This document shows positions 1 through 6,473 of a stretch of DNA of 6,494 bases, one piece after another. Origin of the DNA: Saprospiraceae bacterium (lineage in GTDB: Bacteria; Bacteroidota; Bacteroidia; Chitinophagales; Saprospiraceae); NCBI GenBank assembly GCA_025455635.1, contig JALOMF010000240.1, forward strand, positions 1 through 6,494, read 5' to 3'. Below the pieces are notes generated by a model. That model made no database searches and was not told where the DNA came from. It worked only from the letters and a program-made list of their open reading frames with translations. The position numbers were made by a program, and so were the translations under genes. Positions within the stretch are counted from its first letter, which is position 1, and every line of letters starts with the position of its first letter.

Positions 1-638
1 AGGTCCCAGTCGAGGCCGGGCGGCACGGGTGCCACTTTGCCGAAGCCGATGGGTTGGCGGTTGTTGGCGTACCAGCCCTTGGCCATATACACCTTGCCGA
101 TGGCGCCGCCGTGCAGTTCGTCCATTGCCTGCACCACGTTCGGCCAGGAGCGGCGCTGGTTGCCCATCTGGATGATGCGGCCGTATTTGCGCTCGGCCTC
201 GGCCAACAGTTCGCCCTCACGGGGGTTGTGGCTGCACGGTTTTTCTACGTAAACATGCTTGCCCGCCTTCACCGCTAGGATGGCCGCCGGGGCATGCCAG
301 TGGTCGGGCGTGGCGATGCAGATGGCGTCCAAGTCCTTGATTTCCAGTACTTTACGGATGTCTTTTTCACCCTTGGGCGCACGGCTTTGCAGCTTCGCAA
401 GCTCTGCGATGCCCGTGTCGAGGTAGCCCTGGTCCACATCGCAGAGCCAGGTGACCTCGGTATCGGGCATCTTCGCAAAGTTCTCGGCGAGGGTCAGGCC
501 CCGGCTGCGGATACCCATTACGGCGACGTTTATTTTCTTGGAGGGAAGGCCGTTCGTGAAAAACGGGATGGGCTGGATGGTGGCTGCCACGCTGGCGAGG
601 GTGGCGGTTTTGATGAAAGTGCGGCGGGTGGTTGTCAT
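1..638 (-). CDS. Gfo/Idh/MocA family oxidoreductase with Tat signal, C-terminus cut off by window edge
   Basis: Members of this family are NAD(P)-dependent dehydrogenases acting mostly on sugars and inositols; the exact substrate cannot be read here. The frame is open for 212 codons from the ATG at 636-638 to the left edge, about half of the roughly 430-450 residues usual for secreted Bacteroidota members. Residues 1-30 form a twin-arginine leader (TRRTFIK at 4-10, then a hydrophobic stretch), suggesting export of the folded, cofactor-loaded enzyme. A Rossmann start is visible as VAVMGIRSRG (38-47), in which the usual first glycine of GxGxxG is methionine or displaced. It is followed by the acidic strand end CDVD (66-69), ATPDHWH (109-115) and the family hallmark EKP (132-134) in a VEKPCSHNPREG context. 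The substrate-binding C-terminal domain lies outside the window. The leader is AT-rich with no clear Shine-Dalgarno. The gap to the WG gene upstream is 92 bases, so separate transcription is possible. Family assignment is firm; function is open. Confidence 0.93.
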   Translation of the reverse strand, partial: MTTTRRTFIKTATLASVAATIQPIPFFTNGLPSKKINVAVMGIRSRGLTLAENFAKMPDTEVTWLCDVDQGYLDTGIAELAKLQSRAPKGEKDIRKVLEIKDLDAICIATPDHWHAPAAILAVKAGKHVYVEKPCSHNPREGELLAEAERKYGRIIQMGNQRRSWPNVVQAMDELHGGAIGKVYMAKGWYANNRQPIGFGKVAPVPPGLDWD

Positions 639-730
639 AGTTATTTTGAATTTTAAAACAGTTCATTAAAGTGCCCGAAAAAGCGTGAAGAGGATAGAGA
701 TTTTTGTATGCCCAGCAAAAAATAAAATGG

Positions 731-2101
731 CTATTCACCGCCATTTAGAACAAAGGGGCATGCCATTCTAAATTTTAGTTCAATGGCCAATTCGCCATTC
801 TTGTCAAGGTAGCCGGAATTGATATTGTTGCCAAACTCTTCTTGGATTCCCAAAACCCCACAGGAGAACTTTGGAAAATATTCGGAAAAAAACAGCCCCC
901 TATCTTCGACTCTCCTCCCATTTCGTCGCTGATACTTAAAGTCAATCACGACGCTATTCTGTTCATCTATCACGCCCCATAGATCTCCTTTTCTTGCTAC
1001 GGCAAGCCCCTCGGAAAATTCCAGCACCTCGTCAAATGGCCTTTGGATGGTTTGTGGCTCGACATAGGAGGTCATGTTGCCTTTTTTATCAATAAAATAG
1101 AAATTTCCATCTTTTTTGACTTTTGCCATGCCATCTTTGAAAGGAGAAGCATATTGGAATTGTATAGGGATAGTCAATTCTCCAGCTTCGTTGACGTAGC
1201 CATATTGGTTTTTGTCGTTCATGACAGTAAGCATACCTTCACTAAGTACGCCAGTGCTGAATAAATAATCTGAATTAGTATAAAATTGGGGAGGAGTTAC
1301 AATATTGCCATCCAAGCTCATAAATCCATAGGTTCGCCCCCCAGGAAACCCACTATTAGTGCCAATTAATATCAGCTTATCGGAAACAGGTTTAAACCAT
1401 CCCCATTCATCCGGTAAATCAATTATTTTATTGCCGTTTATATCTATCAGTATTTTCCCTCCATTTTCGATGTACTTCTTTTTATAAGAGGCTACAGCCA
1501 TCCCATATTCAAAATTTGAGAGGTGTGCAAATTGGTTGGGCAATATCCATTTCCCTTCCCTGCTCAGAAAGCCCCATTTTCCACCTAGTTTTACTGGGCA
1601 TCCTTCTTCTCCAAATTGCTTAACCTCTTCAAATTGGCATGGAATTATCAAGTCGCCGGTTTTGTCTATAAACCCCCATTTAGAAGCTTTATTCACAGCC
1701 GCAATACCCCTTGAAAACGAATTGGCATAGCCATAAGAAAAATCAGTAATCAGTTTGCCTTGAGCGTTGACAAACCCATATTGGCCATTGAAATGGTTTT
1801 TGAAATTATCTGAAACATCAATTTTTGATATTACTTTTTCGACTACTGCAAAACCTTCTTTCCAATCCCAGATATTTTTATTATCAGGCTCTATTACATA
1901 CTCCCCCTTTAGGTTGATTAACCCCATATAATCCCAATTGGGTTTCACTACGGCCATAGCGATGTTCTCGCAATTCGTTGGCTCCGCTTTTTTCATTTGC
2001 TTCATCGCAGGGGCAATCAATTCATTTGAAGCCCTTCCAAATAAAGGAAACAAACTCGCAAAAGCGGTATTTTTCAAAAAAAAGCGGCGGGAATTTGACA
2101 T
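731..2101 (-). CDS. WG-repeat protein with a perfect Tat signal motif
   Basis: 456 residues, intact. The N-terminus reads SRRFFLK (4-10), an exact match to the twin-arginine consensus S-R-R-x-F-L-K. A short hydrophobic run follows to about residue 22 and a possible cleavage site near 24-26, so export to the periplasm or cell surface is inferred. The rest is a tandem array of degenerate WG repeats. Each has an aromatic-Gly-aromatic core followed by a D/N-x-x-G turn and an 'I.P..F' or 'F..G.A.V' segment. Cores are visible near 108 (YGF), 142 (WGF), 176 (WGF), 258 (YGF), 300 (YGY), 334 (FYF), 375 (WGV) and 429 (SGY), with a weaker one near 58. WG repeats are thought to form beta-rich propeller-like or solenoid binding surfaces; no catalytic motif is seen and the ligand is unknown. 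The start lies 26 bases after the moxR stop, so co-transcription is plausible. The gene is clearly more AT-rich than its neighbours, which suggests later acquisition or different constraint. Family call is firm; role unknown. Confidence 0.9.
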   Translation of the reverse strand: MSNSRRFFLKNTAFASLFPLFGRASNELIAPAMKQMKKAEPTNCENIAMAVVKPNWDYMGLINLKGEYVIEPDNKNIWDWKEGFAVVEKVISKIDVSDNFKNHFNGQYGFVNAQGKLITDFSYGYANSFSRGIAAVNKASKWGFIDKTGDLIIPCQFEEVKQFGEEGCPVKLGGKWGFLSREGKWILPNQFAHLSNFEYGMAVASYKKKYIENGGKILIDINGNKIIDLPDEWGWFKPVSDKLILIGTNSGFPGGRTYGFMSLDGNIVTPPQFYTNSDYLFSTGVLSEGMLTVMNDKNQYGYVNEAGELTIPIQFQYASPFKDGMAKVKKDGNFYFIDKKGNMTSYVEPQTIQRPFDEVLEFSEGLAVARKGDLWGVIDEQNSVVIDFKYQRRNGRRVEDRGLFFSEYFPKFSCGVLGIQEEFGNNINSGYLDKNGELAIELKFRMACPFVLNGGE

Positions 2102-2127
2102 GGATTTAGCTGTTAACTATTTAACAA

Positions 2128-3204
2128 TCACCTCGGCACCTCAATCTTCTTCAAAATATCGTCAATCACATCCTTCGTATCAAAGCCCTCCATCTCCCGC
2201 TCCGGCGTCAGGATGATGCGGTGGTTCAGCACCGGATAGGCCACGAAACGGATGTCGTCGGGCGTCACGAAGTCCCGGCCACTCATGGCAGCGATGGCCT
2301 TCGAGGCTTTTAGAATGGCTAACGAAGCCCGTGGCGAAGCCCCCAAAAACAAGTCGGGATGTTCCCGGGTGTTGTGTACCACGGCGGCGATGTAGTCCAA
2401 CAATTCTTCCCGGATTTGCACCTGCTCCACCAGTTTGCGGCAGGCCGCAATGCCCATGTCGCTGAAAACGGGCCTAACCTCACCCTTGACCGTCATGTTG
2501 AAATCCTCCCGGAAGCGGCGCAGGATGGCCCGCTCTTCGTCCAGCTCCGGGTATTTCACCTTTATTTTGAACATGAAACGGTCGAGCTGCGCCTCCGGCA
2601 ATTTGTAGGTACCCTCCTGCTCGATGGGGTTCTGCGTGGCCAGCACGAAGAACGGCTGGCGCATCGGGTGGGTGGTGCCGTCCACGGTCACTTGCTGCTC
2701 CTCCATCACCTCGAAGAGGGCGGACTGCGTTTTGGCCGGGGCACGGTTTATCTCGTCAATGAGGATGATATTGCTGAAAACGGGGCCAGCGTTGAAGCTG
2801 AACTCCGAGGTTTTCATATTGAAAACGGTGGTGCCCACCACGTCGCTCGGCATGAGGTCGGGGGTGAACTGGATACGGCTGAACCCGATGTCCATTGTTT
2901 GCGCCAAGAGCTTGGCAGTCAGCGTTTTAGCGATGCCCGGCACGCCTTCAATGAGCACGTGGCCGTTGCAAAACAAAGCCGCCAACATGAGGTCAATCAG
3001 CTCGTTTTGGCCGACCACCACTTTGCGAAGCTCGTTTTTCACGGCCCCGACTGCGTGTGTCAGGGGCGAGAGGTCGAGGCGGTTTTGCTGCCAAGCTGGG
3101 GTAGTGTCCTGTACTGGCTGAGTCGGCACGAAGTCCGCTTCAGCCAGGGTTTCCGGGGTCGTTTCTTCCGGCTGCTGGGTTGGTTCGAGATGTTCGTCTG
3201 TCAT
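2128..3204 (-). CDS. moxR: MoxR-type AAA+ ATPase
   Basis: 358 residues. MoxR ATPases are AAA+ chaperone-like proteins that remodel or help assemble partner complexes, often together with DUF58 and von Willebrand A-domain proteins. All ATPase motifs are present: Walker A GVPGIAKT (87-94), Walker B IILIDE (146-151) followed by INR, sensor 1 LATQNP (188-193), arginine-rich LDRFMFK (207-213) and the sensor 2 segment GASPRAS (288-294). The C-terminal lid runs to the end with the typical ITP/LTPE-type segment near 331-335. The first 45 residues are a Pro/Glu/Thr-rich, probably disordered extension before the core. I chose the ATG at 3202-3204, preceded by an A-rich leader. An upstream in-frame ATG at 3265-3267 would add 21 residues, but these come entirely from the heptamer hairpin and are unlikely to be coding. 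The usual DUF58/BatA/BatB genes are absent: the downstream neighbour is the WG-repeat gene, with a 26-base gap. Family assignment is very secure; the target is unknown. Confidence 0.95.
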   Translation of the reverse strand: MTDEHLEPTQQPEETTPETLAEADFVPTQPVQDTTPAWQQNRLDLSPLTHAVGAVKNELRKVVVGQNELIDLMLAALFCNGHVLIEGVPGIAKTLTAKLLAQTMDIGFSRIQFTPDLMPSDVVGTTVFNMKTSEFSFNAGPVFSNIILIDEINRAPAKTQSALFEVMEEQQVTVDGTTHPMRQPFFVLATQNPIEQEGTYKLPEAQLDRFMFKIKVKYPELDEERAILRRFREDFNMTVKGEVRPVFSDMGIAACRKLVEQVQIREELLDYIAAVVHNTREHPDLFLGASPRASLAILKASKAIAAMSGRDFVTPDDIRFVAYPVLNHRIILTPEREMEGFDTKDVIDDILKKIEVPR

Positions 3205-3222
3205 TTTTAGAGAATGATGATA

Positions 3223-3286
3223 GGTGACTAGTGATTCGTGATTGGTGATTGGCCACCCAATCACCAATCACGAATCACTAGTCACC
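3223..3286. repeat. 30-bp perfect hairpin built from tandem heptamers
   Basis: Left arm 3223-3252 and right arm 3257-3286 are exact reverse complements over 30 bases, separated by a 4-base loop (3253-3256). The left arm is four copies of a degenerate 7-base unit: after one leading G, GTGACTA, GTGATTC, GTGATTG, GTGATTG, then a final G. The right arm carries the complementary units. It fills the space between the hydrolase and moxR and includes the hydrolase stop codon (3278-3280). No run of T follows either arm, so it is not a standard intrinsic terminator. It could act as an mRNA-stabilising or processing stem, or be a dispersed repeat similar in style to short tandem heptamer repeats known from cyanobacteria and seen in some Bacteroidota spacers. 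Confidence 0.9.
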
Positions 3287-4252
3287 AACTTGTTTCACCA
3301 AAAAAAAGCCATCGCTCCCCTGCGGCTGGTACAGCGGCATGAGAATCATGGCATCGGCTGGGCTAAGGATTTCGCCGTGGCGGTCGTGGGCAAGCAGTTC
3401 ACCTTTCACCACGGGCTGAAAGTTCCGGTAGCCGGGCCGCATTTCAAAATCGTCCCCCGCCTTGATGGAGTGGACTTTGATGAGGTCGGCGATTTTGGGG
3501 AGGTTTTTCGAGTATTCCACGAGGATTTCGTCGTGGCGGTTCTCCACGTCATCGGGGTGTACCGCACCGATGCTGCGCATACAGTTGATGATGGCGGCAA
3601 TGCTGCGGTTCACCGAAAGGGGGTCTTGGTGCTGCCCCGCCTCGAAGGCCGCCGCTGCGATGGGCACCCGGAAGTTTTCGTTGGTGAAATAGTGCAGCGT
3701 AGTGCCCCGGATGCCCCGCATCAGCCCCGTGATGACCGGGGCATGTAGGCTGCTGGCAATGCGGATGCTCTCGGCTGAGTCGGTAGCGATTGCGAAAATG
3801 CCGCCACTGGCCGAGGTCGTGTGCAGGTCGAGTAGGACGACTTGCGTGGGCTGGCAGTCGGCGATTTCCGCTTCCACGAGTTGCAGGATTTCGAGCAGGT
3901 CTTGGTCTTCGGAGTCGAGCTGGGCAGGTTCGGCGCTACGGATTCGCAGCACGTTCTCCGGTGTCCACTGTCGGTTCAAGTCCTTGACAATGAAGCGTTT
4001 GCCTTCGGAAAAAGCCCGCCAATTGCCAACCAAGCCCAGCAAGCGGCCCTTGTACTCAAAGTGGGGATTCACCAGTGGCTCCCGGTCGAGCAGGGCAAAA
4101 ACCGTCTCCAGCGCCTGTACCCCAGCGGGTTCGTTGCCGTGCATCCCAGCCATGCAGAGGAAGAGCGGGCCGGGTTCCGTGCCGATGTGGCGTCCGATGA
4201 TATGTTTTTGAAAAGTGGAAATGGCTGACAAGTTTGTTTTAAAGAGGGGCAA
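3278..4252 (-). CDS. Succinylglutamate desuccinylase/aspartoacylase-family zinc hydrolase (M14-like)
   Basis: 324 residues, close to the usual length for this family, which cleaves amide bonds of N-acyl amino acids or related substrates with one zinc ion. Expected metal ligands are His38 and Glu41 in GMHGNEPAG (36-44) and His144 in DLHTTSASGG (142-151). DLNRQW (91-96) supplies the Asn-Arg pair that binds the substrate carboxylate in M14-type enzymes. FEAGQH (203-208) carries the likely catalytic Glu204. The C-terminal part (about 230-324) matches the beta-rich extension that partly covers the active site in aspartoacylases. No ATG is available upstream: the frame opens after a TAA and the first usable starts are TTG at 4252 or TTG at 4234. 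The second gives a leader of about 14 residues before the core and follows an A-rich stretch, so it is a good alternative. The stop codon lies inside the 30-bp hairpin arm, so the last few residues are encoded by repeat sequence. The true substrate cannot be told from sequence. Confidence 0.9.
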   Translation of the reverse strand: MPLFKTNLSAISTFQKHIIGRHIGTEPGPLFLCMAGMHGNEPAGVQALETVFALLDREPLVNPHFEYKGRLLGLVGNWRAFSEGKRFIVKDLNRQWTPENVLRIRSAEPAQLDSEDQDLLEILQLVEAEIADCQPTQVVLLDLHTTSASGGIFAIATDSAESIRIASSLHAPVITGLMRGIRGTTLHYFTNENFRVPIAAAAFEAGQHQDPLSVNRSIAAIINCMRSIGAVHPDDVENRHDEILVEYSKNLPKIADLIKVHSIKAGDDFEMRPGYRNFQPVVKGELLAHDRHGEILSPADAMILMPLYQPQGSDGFFLVKQVGD

Positions 4253-4295
4253 GATAAGGCTTTGAAAATAATTTTACCAAAACACGCTAGATGGA

Positions 4296-4390
4296 TTGGA
4301 TACAGATTGAACTGATTGAACAGATTCAAACAGATTTATGCAAAATAATTATCAGTGGAAATCCGTCAAATCAGTTCAATCTGCGTCCCA
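4296..4390. repeat. Imperfect inverted repeat in the spacer upstream of the hydrolase, at the bacterial/eukaryotic join
   Basis: A 15-base arm CAGATTGAACTGATT (4303-4317) has its exact reverse complement at 4369-4383. Pairing continues with mismatches outward to about 4296 and 4390 and inward to about 4326 and 4360, leaving a loop of roughly 30 bases. Around the left arm, short GATT/CAGATT words recur in a near-tandem fashion. This style of GATT-rich palindromic spacer resembles dispersed intergenic repeats that I associate with Bacteroidota; that link is from memory and unverified. The right end coincides with the point where bacterial-looking sequence stops. Confidence 0.75.
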
Positions 4391-5227
4391 TTGTCGTTCG
4401 CCTTCAGCGCTTGGGGGACCAGGAGTCCGAAGGCGGTAGTGTCGGTTAGTATCTCCGTCTCCATATAGTCCTCCACTTGATCTTTTCTTTATATCTTGGC
4501 CTTATTGGCCGATTCGTCGTATTTCTCGGCCAGATTTGGCCTACGTCCACGTCCTTGTCCTTCGTGTTGCAGCCATCATTTCTTTTCCTTTCCGTTGTCT
4601 TAGATGACTCGCGCGCGGACGGTGCACAGAACGACCGATCTCCGTCTCCGAGTGATGTTGGGGGCGGGCATCTCTTCGACGGCAACCTCGACGAAGGAGA
4701 TGACTCTGGCGACAGCGTCGGCGACGGTGAGGCTGGTCACGGGGAGGCTCCTGACGACGATGCCAGTGATGGTGACGACTGTGACGGCGACGTGGCCGCC
4801 GTTTCGGACGAGTCTGACGACGAGGGCCGGCTGGTGATCGACGAGGATGCTGCCGTCGATTCCGGCTTGCGTGACGGCGCTCGTCCCTTGTTTGCTGCCC
4901 CCGACGACTTTCCGTCCGTTCCCCGCGACGCCCCGAGGTCTTCCGTCTCCTCTCCCGTTTCGCGTACCAGCGGTACGTATTCGTCCGATGGAGTAACATT
5001 TCTCGGCCAGTTTGAAGCTTATCTTTCCTTCTTTGTTTGATCTGACGTCTGCAGGCTCCGTCTCCGAGGCTTCTTGTCCGGTTCCTCTGTCTCCCCCGGC
5101 CGCTGGGAACATCTGCGGTGGCGAGGGGCCGAGCGGTGTTGGTCGTAACCCTTTGATGTGGCTGGCGGCTCGCAAGCTGGCTCCCACCCGTCCAGTCTTC
5201 GGCGACAGCGACAGTGACGATGAGTAG
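4390..5227 (+). CDS. 3' part of a spliced eukaryotic gene for an acidic, Ser/Asp-rich protein
   Basis: I do not recognise this gene. Three exon segments (4390-4444, 4604-4972, 5055-5227) join across two GT-AG introns, both phase 1, into one open frame ending at TAG 5225-5227. The two complete downstream parts plus one split base give 181 codons including the stop. Exon 1 contributes a segment reading RLGDQESEGGSV, continuing into DDSRADGAQND. Exon 2 is very rich in Asp, Ser and Gly (for example AVSDESDDEG) and contains SPSPSD. It then becomes Pro/Ser/Arg-rich. The last exon has one more ordered-looking segment, MWLAARKLAPTRPVFGD, and the tail ends DSDSDDE. Clustered S-x-x-E/D sites suggest CK2 phosphorylation and nuclear or RNA-associated disorder, but this is only inferred from composition. 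The 5' end is missing: upstream lies the bacterial repeat, although the frame happens to stay open back to an ATG at 4291. Exon 1 is the least certain part; exons 2 and 3 are better supported. Confidence 0.55.
4445..4603 (+). other. Probable spliceosomal intron 1 (159 nt, phase 1)
   Basis: The donor is G|GTTAGT (GT at 4445-4446) and the acceptor is a strong pyrimidine tract, TCTTTTCCTTTCCGTTGTCTTAG, ending at 4603 (written here as a continuous tract from 4581). Retention would stop translation at TAG 4447-4449. A second in-phase donor GTAGTG at 4436 is a weaker match and would remove three codons. An earlier acceptor CAG at 4570-4572 would add a hydrophobic segment encoded by the pyrimidine tract, which is less likely. 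Confidence 0.5.
4973..5054 (+). other. Probable spliceosomal intron 2 (82 nt, phase 1)
   Basis: The donor is AGCG|GTACGT (GT at 4973-4974) and the acceptor is CAG at 5052-5054. A good branch-point match CTGAC lies at 5042-5046, preceded by the pyrimidine-rich stretch 5021-5037. The close spacing of branch point and acceptor is short but usable. Reading through without splicing reaches TGA at 5038-5040. Splicing keeps the acidic frame open to the DSDSDDE tail. The nearby GT at 4993 (GTAACA) would break the frame with this acceptor. Confidence 0.62.
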
Positions 5228-5462
5228 ACGTGCATTGCGATGTCTTTTGCCTTTTGCGTTACTTGTACGATTGAACCCCTTTTTTTTTTTTTTTCTTTCA
5301 CTGATTGCCTCGGTACGACTACTGACTCCCTATCGACTACATTCCTAGCATTTGTACGTCTGAAGTTTTAGAGAAATTTTTGGTCATCGTAAAAAAAAGC
5401 AAGGGCAATTTTAACGGCATTTTTGGATTTTGAGGCATGTTTTACCTGGAGTTTGGAGAAGG

Positions 5463-5527
5463 AGTAGTTGTAAGCACCGAGGTGAGGGAAACGCGGAATG
5501 TAGCAGTGACAAGGTAGTAGTTGTAAG
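5463..5527 (+). repeat. 12-base direct repeat AGTAGTTGTAAG
   Basis: Exact copies lie at 5463-5474 and 5516-5527. Each contains TGTAA, the pentamer used as a polyadenylation signal in green algae, about 240 to 300 bases after the stop codon of the acidic-protein gene. Whether it works as such here depends on the host, which is unknown; the repeat itself is certain. Confidence 0.4.
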
Positions 5528-6467
5528 GAGGGGAGTACGGAGCAGGAACCTTTGTGGAGATGGAGAAAAAGGGGAATTTTTAGGCAAACCTCAGGAAAGA
5601 GTTATCTCAAGACGCGAAACCGTTGATCTTACGACTTGGTATGCAATTGATCCGCTCGGGAAACTCGATTTTCGTTGTGCAAAGAAAAGGATCTTCCTCA
5701 AGTGAGGTTTCTGACGTTTTCACGAATTTGTACAAGTACTCGCCCCGAGATCTTTCGTCGCCCATTCCCCATTTGATACGGTTATTCGAGAATACTCTAG
5801 TTTGTTTTTCTCTCTTTTTTTTTCTTTCTTTTTGTTAGCGTACTACGTTGTCAGTATTCCGTGCTAATCGAAGATGTTCATTGATCGTACTGGTGCGTAG
5901 CTATTTTAGTGTAAGAGGGTCCTCATTAGCGACCAGTTAGCTTTACGAGAAAGTCGTGTGGCCTTTTTTTCTTTTGCCATAACACGAGCTGGTGAAATTT
6001 GTTCCGCAATTTGCAATCGAACCTGTCGAATCCGAGTGAATGCGATGTTTGCATGTGAACGCGAGAGCTGCAATAAAGGCCAAAAAAATCGTTCCGTGGC
6101 CCCGAACATCAGTCGAGTTTACTTCATTCATTCCGGATTGTCGTACGGCGAGGCTTCCTGTACCCTCCCTTTTCAGTCTCGTTTTCACCTGAGTGGTCGA
6201 GTATTCTTGTCTTGTTTGGACCGCCCCTCCGCTTGTGGCTCAAAGGTGGGATGTCTTACCCTTCGTTGCATCATTGCGGGCTCCTGGGCGTACTTCTTAC
6301 CCATTGCGCGAATACGGTAGGGCGGTACCTGCATGGAACTGGGCCAATCCGTCTCTCCTAGCCAACCGCGCTGGTACAGTATGGCGTGTTCCTATTGGTC
6401 TGGTGCCGTGGTTACGCTAACGCGTTATGACGAACGGGAACAATAAAAAATGAATTCCGGCGGGGAA

Positions 6468-6473
6468 TATATA
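6468..6473 (+). promoter_or_regulatory. Possible TATA box of a gene beyond the right edge
   Basis: TATATA lies in a GC-rich setting (GCGGGGAA before it, CAGGACTCGG after it) 21 bases from the window end. A CCAAT at 6343-6347, an inverted CCAAT (ATTGG) at 6394-6398 and a palindrome containing ACGCGT at 6418-6427 lie upstream in a promoter-like arrangement. The transcript start would fall at or just past the edge, so the gene cannot be seen. Confidence 0.28.

Noticed and set aside
2359..3210. Plus-strand 283-codon open frame
   Set aside because: It is the antisense of moxR; high GC and codon bias leave the opposite frame open. The minus strand has every AAA+ motif.
3205..3267. N-terminal extension of moxR to an upstream ATG
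   Set aside because: The added 21 residues are encoded by the hairpin repeat and do not resemble MoxR N-termini.
4366..4482. Minus-strand frame ending TTAFGLLVPQALK...ELI at TGA 4366-4368, as the C-terminus of a bacterial gene
   Set aside because: It looks protein-like over about 24 residues, but it is closed by TAA a short way upstream (near 4490) and lies opposite predicted exon 1. It would also end inside the inverted repeat. Kept as an alternative: if true, the bacterial part would extend to about 4480.
4604..4837. ATG-started frame beginning right after the intron 1 acceptor
   Set aside because: This frame is a shadow rich in Thr/Arg/Val and does not continue through intron 2 into the last exon, while the acidic frame does.
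4600..5301. Minus-strand open frame of 233 codons opposite the acidic gene
   Set aside because: It starts in the antisense of the poly-T run (KEKKKK) and has arginine/glycine/valine-rich composition expected as the mirror of a GC-rich acidic exon. It also reads straight through both predicted introns, and no domain is recognisable.
5990..6040. Possible tRNA (minus-strand GGTTCGATTG resembles a B box)
   Set aside because: The flanking bases do not form a T-arm stem and no matching acceptor, D or anticodon arms were found.
5958..6320. Plus-strand 120-codon open frame
   Set aside because: Cysteine/serine/arginine-scattered composition, no domain, no supporting start context, and AATAAA lies inside it; most likely chance.
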